Shown here: positions 11,023 through 23,591 of the stretch, in pieces
Layout: every line of letters begins with the position of its first letter
Position numbering within the stretch: position 1 is the stretch's first letter
Assembly: GCA_904063045.1 (NCBI GenBank)
Contig: CAJFCJ010000029.1
Span: forward strand, 186,001-250,000
Length of the DNA: 64,000 nucleotides
Reading direction: 5' to 3'
From: Dimorphilus gyrociliatus
Taxonomy: Eukaryota > Annelida > Polychaeta > Dinophilidae
Program-made: the position numbers and the translations under genes
The notes under the pieces: model-generated
What the model was told of the DNA's origin: nothing
Seen by the model: the letters and a program-made list of their open reading frames with translations, nothing else
Databases searched by the model: none

Positions 11023-14000
11023 GATCCTGCAAACTCGTTTGATGATATGGAACAAAAAAAAAAACAAAGTGATCTGCGCCCGATAATCTACTTAATTTAC
11101 ATAATAAGAATACTATATATATCAAGTACAGTTCGCTCTTCTACATAACAGAATTAGCGCGTAAAAGCCTCTTAGCGTCTATTTACGGAATAGTGTTCAA
11201 CCTAATTCTCGTCAAATTCAAAATCAGGGGTACAGTAATGAGTTAAGGGATTGAATAAAATATTCGCTGAGTTTGCAGTTCTATCTAATTGAATTTTTAT
11301 GTCTAGCAATCTGTTGAACGCGTTCCATGCGGCGTTGTTAAGCTGCGCATAAAATTTTTACTCATGTTTTATACAGTATCCGGAAAGAACGCTTCAGAGT
11401 AAATTTATATAATTTACTAATAGATAGCGAGTTATAGAAACGGTGAATATATAGATTTGATGGTAATTTTTAGAAAAAGAAAATACATTTTAATAAAACC
11501 CATAATACTTTCGTTAAAAGAAACTAGAAGAAAAAATAACTAACATAAACATTATGAAAGATTTTTAATGCAAAAGTCAAATGACCAAAAAATAAAAAAA
11601 AGAATTAATAAAAACTTTATACAGGAGTCTGAAAATGATATTTAATGTCTGCTTATATTACTTATTAAAGTAAATTAGTAACATACCGTATAAACCAACA
11701 ACAGCTTCAGCGTCGAGTTCATAGGGTTAGCGAACATTCGGAAGACTAGCAAGCAATGAAAAGTCTGCAAAGTGAAACATTACGGAACATGCTTCTCCCT
11801 CCTGTGTAGGCGTCTATTAATACGTCATAAACGCTTTTGCTACTAGGTGTCGCTTCTCAAAAGCGTAAAACACTTATGAAGATATTATAAATATATCTAT
11901 ATATGTATGTACTAGTATATATTTTGAATCAGTTTGGCATAAATGTACATAGTATAAACATATAGATAGATAGATATGCCTCCAAGAACAATTCATTAAA
12001 CGAAAGAAGGTTGATTTTAGTGAAATAATAAAAACCTTTAGATGCTAAGGAAGCCGCAATATTTGTGCCATCTCCTGTATTACAAATACATTGCCTATTG
12101 ATATAAATATATATATATATATATATTAAAGTTAAATATTTTGTATTAATAATTAAGTTACTATTTCGATTTTAGGTTAAAGAAGAATAGATATGAAAAT
12201 ATTCTCAAAATCTATTAATATTTCGTGAAAATGCATGGGTGTGCAATGCCACGTATGCTTATCATCAACATTTCTTTATTAATATATAAGGTACACATTT
12301 ATTAGAACAAAGTATGGATCTATGTATGATAAATTTATACAAAATACAATATACACATACTTACGTATTAATATACATATATATATATATATACATATAC
12401 ATGTATAATTATATATTAGAAATATGACTTACATACTAACAAATGTATATATCAATCTATATTATTTAATACATGTATATATATATATAATATATTTCGC
12501 ATAGTTGTTTTTGTGCAAAAGCGGTACATTCATTTCATACGTATTCAGTATTAATTGATCGTTGAGAAACTTTTCTCTCATATTGACGATAGAAACAAAA
12601 GCTCTTTAGTCCTTAAGGAATAATTGCAAGCAATAGGATTAGAGAAAAGACGAATGCTTTCCTATTAAAAGGCCTAAGTAAAGAGCATACAATTAACACG
12701 CTTGTATATCCACATTAGGTTTATGAGAAACACATATTTTCTATGAATGTATTTATAGACATCTGTATAATGTATATTGCATGTATTATCAATGCGTAAG
12801 CTATTCGTCCATCTATCGTTTAGTATAGGAGAGTGGCGTGATTTGGAAAAAACGCTTGTAACAACAGTATACTTAGTATATACATACATATAACGAAAGG
12901 TCGGTGGGATCTTACGTAAATTAAAAGGGCTGATATTTCATTAACGCAGTTTGTCAGGTGCATAAAAGTGAATGTCAGTTAGTAATTATTTTTAGTGCAA
13001 GGCTCTTTTCAATGGCCTATCCCAAAAAACAGAAGACGGTAAGTAAATAAAAATAGACAAGTAAATTGGCTTAATGATTCAATGAAACTGACGGTCCGTA
13101 AGGTAACGCCCCCGCTTTAATAATACATTAAGAAGTAGAAGATGTCGACAATATTTTCCCATTCAGCTAAGGCCTTTATGAATCAGATGTCGCATAAAAG
13201 TTTTATAATCGACATTCTATATTCGTAGCGAACGAAAGCCGGTTCTCTATCAATTATTTATATTTCATTATTCGTGATTCGTCATCGTTCTAGAAGGAAA
13301 AGTAGTTTGGACGAGAGCAAACAGCGAAGGCGCCTGATCAAACGGCAAGAAGAAAAAATACTGCTGACTCATCAATAATAACTGTGCTAGTTGGACTCCT
13401 AGTTAAAGAAACCATTTATTAAAATGACGTCAGTAATTTATGAACAGCGTTGATTTTTTTTCGGTATGTTCATGCTTAATTAACTCGGACTGTTGTTTGC
13501 TTAATGAAGCTAAGGGTCTCGAGGCTTTTCTTGTTTGCTATGTCTCTTGGGGAAGAAGAATAAACTATGGTCAAAGTACACGCTTCGAAACTGTATCGGT
13601 TCATGATAATTACATAGAATCTATAACAATATGTCAAAGGAGATAGAAAATTAGGATTCATTGTTTACTTTGACGTTTAAATTAGCCGTCTATTGATTCA
13701 ATTGATTATACGCGGACTTGTACCAACGTCTTCTTTATTCCTTACAAAATAAAATCATAGAATGTTACAATACTCGTTTAAAAATAATATTTACATATTT
13801 ACCGTAGAACAACATTACAAAAAATATTAAAAAAATAGTCATTATATGTCACCTAATCTCTTAAATTAATGAAAAAAACTGTATGTATTTCAAAAACTCG
13901 TTATAGTATATGATAATTCATGTTATTACTCCAATTATTGGAGTCCCTAAAGAATCAATTGCGTGAGTTACAAATTATTATTATCATATTGTGATATATT

Positions 14001-15966
14001 TATTATCATTTTTAGTAGCGTTACTATAAATAATCTTTATTATTAGTAATATTTGTACTGTTTTCCTATTCTTTATTATTTTCATTATATTCCCTTTCTT
14101 TTTTATTAGGAATGATAAATTTTTTTATTCCCGATGACGACGTCCTCCACGGACTTGATGTTAAGGATTAACGCCTTTATCATAATCACCATTATCATCC
14201 TCGTAGACTCTCTTGTCTCCATTGTTATCGTCTTCGTCCTTATACCGCAATAAAAAATTTTCAATGCAATAACAAGCGGTATTTTATATATATTGTATAA
14301 ATTTATATATACTGTTTATAAAACATTAGATGTATATTATATCGTATACTAGCTATATGAAAAACACACAATGAACACCAAACAGTATTATTTGCATATT
14401 ATAACCTTTGTGAGCAGGTTCCATTATATTTGTATGTTGACTTTTTAGAGCATTTCTTCAATTCTGTTGATTTTTTACATCTGCAAAAAGTTTGTAAATA
14501 AAGAATGATGCATATACTGTGAAATAAATTTAATGATATAACACAAGGACGCCTCAATAATGCTTTTTTTTTATTTATTTTTTTTTTTAACATACGTTTC
14601 CATACGGCGTCACTCATAACTCCATCATAAAAATTAGGCGTTAATGTTTGCTGGCACATTTAAATTAGCATTTTATTGATATAATCGATTTTAGAACAAA
14701 AGAATTAAGTGAAAAAAGGAATAATCTTGTACTATGTAAACAGAATTAATCCTCTTTTTTCATAAAAATGTTTTTTTTTCGCCTTATAGTTTGTTGGACG
14801 ATGAAAATCTTTCTCTCATCTATTTGTTTATATAGTCTTGAAATTATTACTTTTATCAATTTATTTTGTCATTTACAGAAAGGCTTCTTAATAGAAAAAA
14901 GAAGCTACTTTGTACATTTTAGTGTCTGTGATCCCTCAACAGTATACAGAACTTCAAATGAGGAAGAGCAACGTGATAATTAAGCCAAAGAAAAAGTTGT
15001 ATTTAATATGGATGCGGACAAGTAGGAAATATTGCACTAAAACCTCGCTTGTCAATATATGTATGAGCATTTCTTGCATATTTAATATCGGGCGCGTATA
15101 CCGTAAATTAACCCTAAATATGAAGAGAATGATTTATTATTTTGATACGGGGCACATGTATTTATTAGAATAAAAGTATAAAAGGGATTACAGTCTTTCG
15201 ATTCGTGACTGCTTGACTTTAGACTAGTCCAGTTCACGCCTTTTCACCACGAAGAGTGCGAAATTTTCGCGACTGTTGCATCAAGTATTTATGCAAACTG
15301 CAACCACCGTATAAACACCGAGACCACAAAGTTTCATATTATAAATTGCATTTTAGGGTATTACAGAGGAGTTTTCGTTTGGTCTCTCCGAGGAGGAACG
15401 CCTACGCAGTGATATTCGACGCCCTCGCCCGATTTTATAAACTCTAAGGTGAGATGAATTATGACGGCAAGGAGACTTGCAATTACTGGCTTATATAAAA
15501 ACCAAGGCTTATTTTACCCACCACTACTTCCTTGTGTATGGCATTTTTATTACTAATATATTCCTTATTATGTATAAAACTGTTTAAGGCAGAGTATTTT
15601 TTTCCGCCTTTTTTTTCTACAGCATTCCACCAGGTGGGCTATGTGCTGGAGGAATTGTGAACTGTCATTCTTTCTAATCCTCCTGTTGGCAGCAGTATCG
15701 ATTCACACCTGACTTGTAAGGCCCTCTACTGTTTAAAAGCACTTATGCTTTACACTCACTTGATAAAGAAGGCAGAACACGTGACACTATGACTGGGCTG
15801 ATAAGGAACAGCCGTTCATAACTTATGGCCATATCTAGATCAAAAAGAGTAGCAATCAGTTGTCTCTAGCCGCGGAAAATTTAATAGACATTTTATGAGA
15901 TATGATATATGAGAGTCAAATGCGAGTTTAAAATATTGGACTGTATTACAAGAAATTTAAAGAACA
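11023..15966. other. Gene-poor 4.9-kb region with unassigned exon-like pieces
   Basis: No complete gene could be built. An ATG with nine codons followed by GTAAGT occurs at 13012-13038 (+). An ATTTTAG acceptor precedes a less AT-rich stretch that ends in AAG|GTGAGA near 15448. A CTACAG acceptor at 15622 opens another such stretch to about 15720. These could be untranslated exons of the GRAM gene starting at 15967 or an unrecognised short gene. TA repeats occur near 12105-12126 and 12368-12394. Confidence 0.4.
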
Positions 15967-17584
15967 ATGCCTTTCATTTTGAGGAGAAAGAAGAAGAAGG
16001 AAAAGGTGGTTGGTCAGGATTTGCCAAGATGGAGTTCCGACTACAATATCAATTACAATTTAGATTCCGGAGATAAAACTAAACTTGTACGATCTGCAAC
16101 ATCGATAGACAGGTAAATTACTTTATTTATTATTTGTCTAGATCGTCTCGTCATCTCGTAATTATAACAAAATTTCCGCTTTCTTGTTATTAAAGATAAT
16201 TAATTACTTGCTTATATAGTAATACGGAATATCAAATTCATAAGACAAATTATTATAGTTTAGTAATACAATGAACATATATATATATATATATATATCT
16301 CTACACATGTATATGAATAATTAATACAAATGCTATCAGTATGTGCACTGCAATGCTATATTTAATATTTATCCCCTATTTGATTCTTGTTTCCTCTTCA
16401 CCCGATAAAAGGTTTATCATAAAAAGTGAAATAACGGTGAGATATATAAATAGAAAAAAAATCAATACAATTATAAGTTTAGTGAATAAATTATAAGAAA
16501 AATATCTAATTAAAAAGGTAAATTATTAAAAATTCGAGAGTTTTAATATAGAAAAATAATAATGCAAAAGTTACAAAAGTAGAAGAGCTATATTGATCGT
16601 TTAGCCTTTAAAGAAATTTACAAAAATTGGTATACCTAAATTCAGAACGGTTTTCTTATTTATGTAATGATTGATAATTTCTCTTGCAGAATCTGTAGAA
16701 TATTTAAAGTGCTTTTCTAGTATCAGAGATGTTTCTTTATATATAGAAAATATGAATTGTATTCTAATATATAATAGACGTGATATCATATTATATATTT
16801 AGATTTAAATGACATAGACAGTATATTATTATTATTATGAACACGAAATGTTAAGGAATGGTTTAGTCTAAGCAAAGACAGATAGAGATACATTCTGTTC
16901 TGTCATACATCTAATTGCAAAACATTTAGATAAGGTCAGTAAAAATTTTCTACTACTCTTATAAATTCATAGATTTTATTAAAATGTATTACAAATGTCG
17001 AACTTTAGATATTTTTTTAGAAAGAATCAAACAAATTCATTTAATTATTAATTATGAAACCTTAACATTGAATAATTAAGAAGAAATCTAGTCTTTTCTG
17101 GTTGTTACACTTAAGCGGTGATAATGAATCATACTACTATGGTTGAACAATTGGGAAAAAAATTAAAACAAATATTATACTTTAATAACAGCAATGACAA
17201 GCTTTTTCCTCTATAGGAAATATTATATCTTTTATATAGAAGTAAAATATACTGTTTTAATTATATTGCAAGTTACCCTCCATATTAATTGGAAGGTTCT
17301 TTTTTGCAGTTTCTCATTTATCATGTAAATATATTCTCACTTAAATCGATTGCTTGTTGGAAAAAAACTGAATAAAGGAATAATAATTGTTAACTATTAT
17401 TTATACAGAGTAATAAAGAATTTCTCTCACAGAGCTATTGATTAACTTTCTATTTCCTTTCCAAGTATTTTTCAAGTTAAACTCTAAATTGAAAAGTAAA
17501 CTTGCGTGAAAAATAGCTAACCACCATATGAAAATGAATCATTGTTATATACGATATGTATCTTGCATTGGCTTTAGCTCTATG

Positions 17585-17633
<49 letters not shown>

Positions 17634-20600
17634 TATATATCTCATAATGATTACTCATTCTCTTGCGTATTTTTATTATTACTTAGTGATAACTTTTTGT
17701 CGTTAATACAATGTATATTACTCAGCACTATATCGTACTTTATTGCAGTTAATTCTATTACTTTGCTAACTAAAGATTAAACAAATTATAAAAATAATTG
17801 ACAAAATTTTGTCTACCTTGAAAATTTAGTTTTCACTAAGAGAGAGCTAAGAATAATTCTAATCTATTCCTTTTTTTTTTAGCTATTTAGAAGGTTTTAA
17901 TCGAATGTTTGAAAAACAATCCGTATAAAATTATTTATTAAAAAAAAATAGCAGAATGAAATAATTATAAAAATGGATCAATTCTGACTTTATAATTATT
18001 TAAATATATCTATATATAGTATATTAGTATATACAGTATATTGTATATTTGAACCGTCATCTATAAAGGGCTTTGTTCGAAGTAGGGTCATTAACCCTTA
18101 ACACATTTAAGCGACAAAATGATAGATAGTAATGATTATAATTAAGATATTCTAAAAATAAATAGCCTGTCTTGTATTTATTTTTAATTATTTAAAATAT
18201 ATCAATAACATTAAGAAGTTGTAATATTTGTTTTCTTTCGAATATTCCATTATGAACAGAGAGAATTTTTCATCTTCAGTACCGTTAATTTTCTTCATAT
18301 ATATTTTGTTTTTATTTGCATTACATATAAAATATTCAACTTGTTTTATATGAACAAACCATGTATATCTAGTACATAATATAAGATAGATTGTCATTTT
18401 TTTTCTTATATTAACTTGGTATAGAGATATCCATGATTAACCTAAAAGTGTATCATATTTCCATAAATAACTATTAGATCAGAGCAGAATTCCTTAAGTA
18501 TAATATTACGATATTTCAGAATTGAAGAAATGAAGAATGAAAATAATTCTGTGGTGGATATTAAAAATGCTAATAGCAAGCATATTAATTCAAAGAAGGT
18601 TACGATTAATTCAGAATTCAGCAGTCAACTACCTTTAAGGAGAGAGTAAGTCATTATATTTTCATTGGTTTTTATTTCCGAGAAGACTGATAGGCTGAAT
18701 GAAATTAATCAATCATTATTTGAAAGTTGTTTTATTAAATGTATCTATATATGTATATTAGACTGGATACATTTTTATGGAATAGCTGACATTTTAATGG
18801 TATTTAAATTTTTATGAATAGTAAAGATGAACAAATGTATATCTAAATAATAGTAAAACGCAACAAAAAAACACAGTATATTCAATAAAGCACTATTGTT
18901 CACCTAGAAATGCTATAATTTTATATACAGTATATATGTATATCTCTTATTTTGCACTATATTCATGTATCTATACATGTGCTTTTTTGAACCACATATA
19001 TATTTCATATAGTCTCCATATACATTTTACTTGTTTTCGTATTCATTAATAAATTATTCATTTACCTCGTAAACTTCTATAAAAGAGAAAATTACAATAT
19101 TCACCGTACCACTATCGACTTTGAAAATAAGATAATATCAGTCGAATTGAGATCAATAAGCTTGTACTTTACCAACAAACCGGAAAAGCTGCTTAAGGGT
19201 GGAAAATTTTCAATTTATCTATAAATTTTACCTCTATTAGTAAATTACAAACTTACTTCAATTATTAGAACTTTTGTTTTCTTATTTATTTATATCAATA
19301 GAGTTTTTACTGATAAAGTTTTATTTAAAACAAAAAAATATGACAAATGTGTTATCGATAGAAGCAGTTATCAATTCAAGTAATAAGGAAAGTAAAAATA
19401 TTGCTATATGAAAGTACAAAGGATTTTTAAACTACCTTTACGGAAGAAAAAAGGTATACTTTTCCCCAAAACACGTACTCTGTTTGTTATATGTAATGTT
19501 AGTAATATAAACGGATTATATAATAATGACATCTAAAACAGCAAAAAATTACGAGATAGCTTTTAACATCTATAATTAAAAGTACAAATCTAACTAAATA
19601 TTATATAATGAGCTAAACATTTAATCTCATATTATTGATAATTGCTTCAACATAAAATTGGCGAGTGATTAAGATATAGACTGATATGATAGCGATTTAG
19701 AATACTTTATGCCTAGAAATAATGTAATTTTAAGGATAAAAAATAAAAGAACACGATATTAATGTATTTCAATAGTGAAATTTATACTGCAATGGCTATA
19801 AACGTCGCTTTTCACTGAAAAGCACTTGGTGTGTAAACTTTCTGATTGTTGATACAATTGATTTACTGTTTCTAGTTATTCCATCGGTCATTGTGTTATT
19901 TTTTCTTTTCATCAATAACGACTTTGGAAGAGTGTACTAATTTCGGAAAATATAATCAAACTTAGCGATATAACCATATTTATTGGTAGGCCTATGACAA
20001 AGTGTAATTCAATCTGTAAGAGATTCCAAATATTTTTTTTAAAGATATTTAATAGGTTTTTAAATAATAATACACGAGAGTGGAACAACTCGGTCAAATC
20101 ACTAGGTGTCCTCTAAGGTGCGTTTCACTGCCCTTCACCTATTTGTCCTACTATCTAAGCAAGAATTAATTACACCATCTATCGGAATAATATTTAATTA
20201 AATGGAAAAAAACTATAACTCTATTAAAGAGTGCAACCAATTTTGAAAAATAACGACAAAGTAATAATATTTAAGGAATTAGTCTAGTAGCTCCATAGAA
20301 CCTTGCAAAAGGAAAAAAATACTCATGCAGAGATAATTAATACATGAAGCTTTCAAGCAGGCAAAATCCAAATTAATCGAAAATTTAGCACGAAATTTTG
20401 CTATGGATAACACTCTCACTCAACACTCTTAATAACCGTATAATTAGACAATCTCCATAACCATTTTTACTTTGTTATTTATGGTACCTCTATTGCTAAC
20501 CCTACTATGCATAATTTCCAATTGGTTAGATATTATTGTTTTATTGTTTTCTTAAAGAGATATGTATACTATACATACTGTACAGTTTATAATATATATG

Positions 20601-21857
20601 TTTAGACATGTAAGCATGGTTATCGTGGTACGAATAATGAAACTCTCCTCTAGAACAACATAATTGCTTAGATTTAAAAGGATAAAATAATCACGAAATA
20701 TGAAAAATAACATCTGAATAAACATTACATGACTTGATTGATATTTTATCAATGTAGCTTTTCTTATTCAATGACATCATGCAGTATAGCATGTACAAAA
20801 TCTGATTTTTATATCGAGATAGTGTGCAATATTCAGCATGTGATGTTGCCCAATAAATAACTATATTCAATGAGTAAATTTAGTATAAAAACGTAGTGTA
20901 AAATATTCTCTATATAAAGCCATTGAGTGGCTATAGGTAGTTGCCGGTAGTTTAGTAGAAATCTTTTCTAGAGACATAGGTCAGTATGTTACAAGCAAAC
21001 TTTTGTCGTTTTTTTTTTCTCATACCACGTAAGCCTAAATAGATTACCTATCAAAAAGATTTGTACTGTTTTCTTTAATTGTTACCTCATTTACTAATAT
21101 ACTTGTGGAAAAAAAAACCTTTTAATGATGTAACATCTGAATAATTAAATTGATTTTTGATGTTCTTAGTACTCAGTGGAAAAGTAATAATTGTACCGCG
21201 AAGAAAGAGAGGATACGTAGAATTTATAGGCTTAAGGAGTTTTTAGATTAAAGATAGATTTTTCTTTACTGTGAATTATGATTATAAAGCTACAATAAAG
21301 ATCATGTTTTCATAGCATGAAAACACTCCTAAAACATGGTTAATATTTTATCGTAAAGATACTACTATTCATATTTTTAAACCATTCATCCTTGATTTTG
21401 ATTCAATTGTTGAGAAAATATATAAACTGAATGACTCCGGCCTAGATATAGTAATGCTGAGATATCAGTTATTTATTCATACTTCATATAAATATTTCAG
21501 GATACCTATCAATTCGGAACCACCCTCACCAGCTAATCCTACAGCCATCTGTCAGTCAGTATCGAATGAACATTTGAAAGATATGAGGTATAAAAAGAAA
21601 ATAAAGTTTAAAATAAACAAACATTTATAGACGGCGCCCAAATCGTCGCATTATGCGTCTGAGGTGTAACTATGGACGCTTCGGACAGCGGTGGAAATAT
21701 GGGTGCGATTAGTGATGATGATTTAATAAATCTATTTAATTACAGTGATAGTAAATCAGCACTAACTGGCTTTGAACAACCTAGAGCTGTAAGTATACAA
21801 AAGAGATTAGAAACTAACGTCGAATGGCCTATTATTGATTTTACTCTTACACTCTCA

Positions 21858-21919
<62 letters not shown>

Positions 21920-23591
21920 GGCCGTTTTTCTTCCTTTTTCAGATGTCTATGATTTCTATCCTCCTATATCATTCTCTATTCGCTCTTGATCTATTGTTTT
22001 TATTATGCTCAATTTCAAATTATAAATATATCATCTGTTAATTAATTTTATAGATCCTCAAGAAAATATCTCGCCCAAAGCATGAAAAAAATGATAAATA
22101 TCATAAAATCTTTAAAAGAGTTCCGGCTGATGAAAATCTTATTGAGCATTTCTCATGTGCCTATTTTGGTGACATTCTGCTTCAAGGCTGTTTGTATATA
22201 TCGGCTAATTGGTTTTGCTTTTACTCTAAAATCCTTGGTAGAGTAAAGTTGATTGAAATCCCTTTAGAATCAGTTATTGAAATTACACGTAGGCGAACAG
22301 CATTTGTTATTCCAAACGCAATAGGAATAAGGACCAAACAAAATAAATACGTTTTTGGTTCTCTACTTTCAAGGGATAATACTTTTAAGTTAATGAATAA
22401 CGTTTGGAGATTGTTCAGTGCAAATAGACCAATTGTTCAACCTTCTCAAGGACTCGGTGAAATAGAAGATGTAAGTTGATTTCTAAATATCAAATACTCA
22501 TTGCATGATTCATTATCGTTTATATTATAGGCAAATAATTTAAAAGGTTATTGTCTCTTTCTTTCTTTAGTTAGTTGTACAAGCAGTACTAGCTTTTACA
22601 AAACTACTAACTTATTCCAATCAATGACAATATAAATGAATAATTAATTTGCCTATTTTTTAAAAAAAAACTTCTAATCAAAACTAAAATCTATATCTCT
22701 AAAAACTATATCGTTAGTAAAAAAAATTATAAGGATTACAAGTTATAGTAAGCTGGATAGATAATCGTTGGCCTATATAAATACAGGTGATATTGATCGA
22801 AAAACGAATTGTTATCAAACCTTTATTTCAATTCTTCTGAAAAAAATGAATTTTATAGTAATTTCAATATGAATTGTAATTATTTTCCTAAAGACAGAGA
22901 TTAATCATCGAAATTGCCATTAAACCTAATATATTGTATATATAGTTTTTTTTATATGCAAATATTTTACGAGGGTATTTACGATATTTTATTTATTAAT
23001 TGATAAATTATTGTTTGTTATTGTTTTTTTTATCTCAAAATATTTTCAATTACTATTTGTTTTTTATTTCTGTTAGGAGGAAGATAAGGATAACGTTATT
23101 GAAACTGGTGATAATGAGAATGATTCAGACGAATCTTCAAATAACTCTGGGAGGAGAATGTGCCATAAAAACAGAACCCCAAGTATTATTTTTAAAAGAC
23201 AATCATGCTGCACTTCAGGTTAGTTATCTTTTACTCTAATAATATATTTATAGACAAAGATTAAATCACTTTTCCTAACGCAGAGGTGAAAATTGGAGAC
23301 AGAAAGTCTGTTCATCCTATCTCATTTTTGACAAGAATCTGGCTGGGAATTTGCTTCATTCTAGTCATAATTTTATCTCTTCTTGCCTTCTATCAAACCC
23401 TGAAAGTATTTGATCTACAAACTAAACTTGAGCTAGGAACAGGTCATTCCTACTCATCTATGAAGACCGACTATGCTGTAAATGTTCACAATCTACGAGA
23501 GGTCTTAAAATCTAATGTAGATGCCCTAAAAGCTATAGGCGATTCTATTCATTCAATAACAGAAGAACAAACTGAAGAATCAAACTCTTGA
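15967..23591 (+). CDS. GRAM-domain protein with C-terminal membrane anchor (GRAMD2-like)
   Basis: Exons: 15967-16112, 18520-18645, 21501-21587, an uncertain fourth exon ending at 21789, then 22054-22470, 23077-23218 and 23284-23591. The 139-codon exon holds a full GRAM domain (KIFKRVPADENLIEHFSCAY ... ISANWFCFYSKILG ... VIPNAIGI). The last exon carries one hydrophobic segment (LGICFILVIILSLLAFY) and a short hydrophilic tail. The N terminus is strongly basic (RRKKKKEK). There is no VASt sterol-binding domain, so the layout fits GRAMD2 proteins, which sit in the ER and bind plasma-membrane phosphoinositides at contact sites. The junction into exon 4 is unsettled: acceptor 21688 keeps frame from exon 3, whereas acceptor 21630 would lead to a stop, and an in-frame ATG at 21672 could be an internal start. 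The introns before exons 2 and 3 exceed 2 kb. Confidence 0.85.
17589..17632. repeat. (TA)n microsatellite in intron 1 of the GRAM-domain gene
   Basis: A TA run of about 44 bases; it alone accounts for a Tyr-Ile reading frame on the plus strand. Confidence 0.9.
21862..21912. repeat. (CT)n microsatellite just upstream of the GRAM exon
   Basis: About 50 bases of CT repeat on the plus strand in the intron between 21789 and 22054. It may extend the pyrimidine-rich region before the acceptor. Open frames across it are repeat artefacts. Confidence 0.9.

Noticed and set aside
13424-13431. TGACGTCA, a full cAMP response element; a second at about 53753
   Set aside because: An 8-base palindrome is expected about once by chance in a window this size. 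The second lies inside the coding exon of the PKA-anchor-like gene, which is amusing but not evidence.
14120-14290. Minus-strand acidic frame (Asp/Asn/Gly-rich) ending near 14170
   Set aside because: It arises from a trinucleotide-like ATC/GTC run. There is no start, no partner exon and no family resemblance.
15628-15640. CCACCAGGTGGGC, a vertebrate-style CTCF core
   Set aside because: A single occurrence that differs from the recurrent AGATGGCGC form, and it is inside a possible exon. Not counted with the motif set.
17556-17780. Plus-strand frame rich in Tyr-Ile
   Set aside because: Created by a (TA)n microsatellite. The same applies to frames at 36328-36525, 39385-39621 and 59167-59550.
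21672-22041. Frames running through the Ser-Leu repeat after 21840
   Set aside because: They read through a good GTAAGT donor at 21790 into a (CT)n repeat. Only the part before 21790 is kept, as a GRAM-gene exon.
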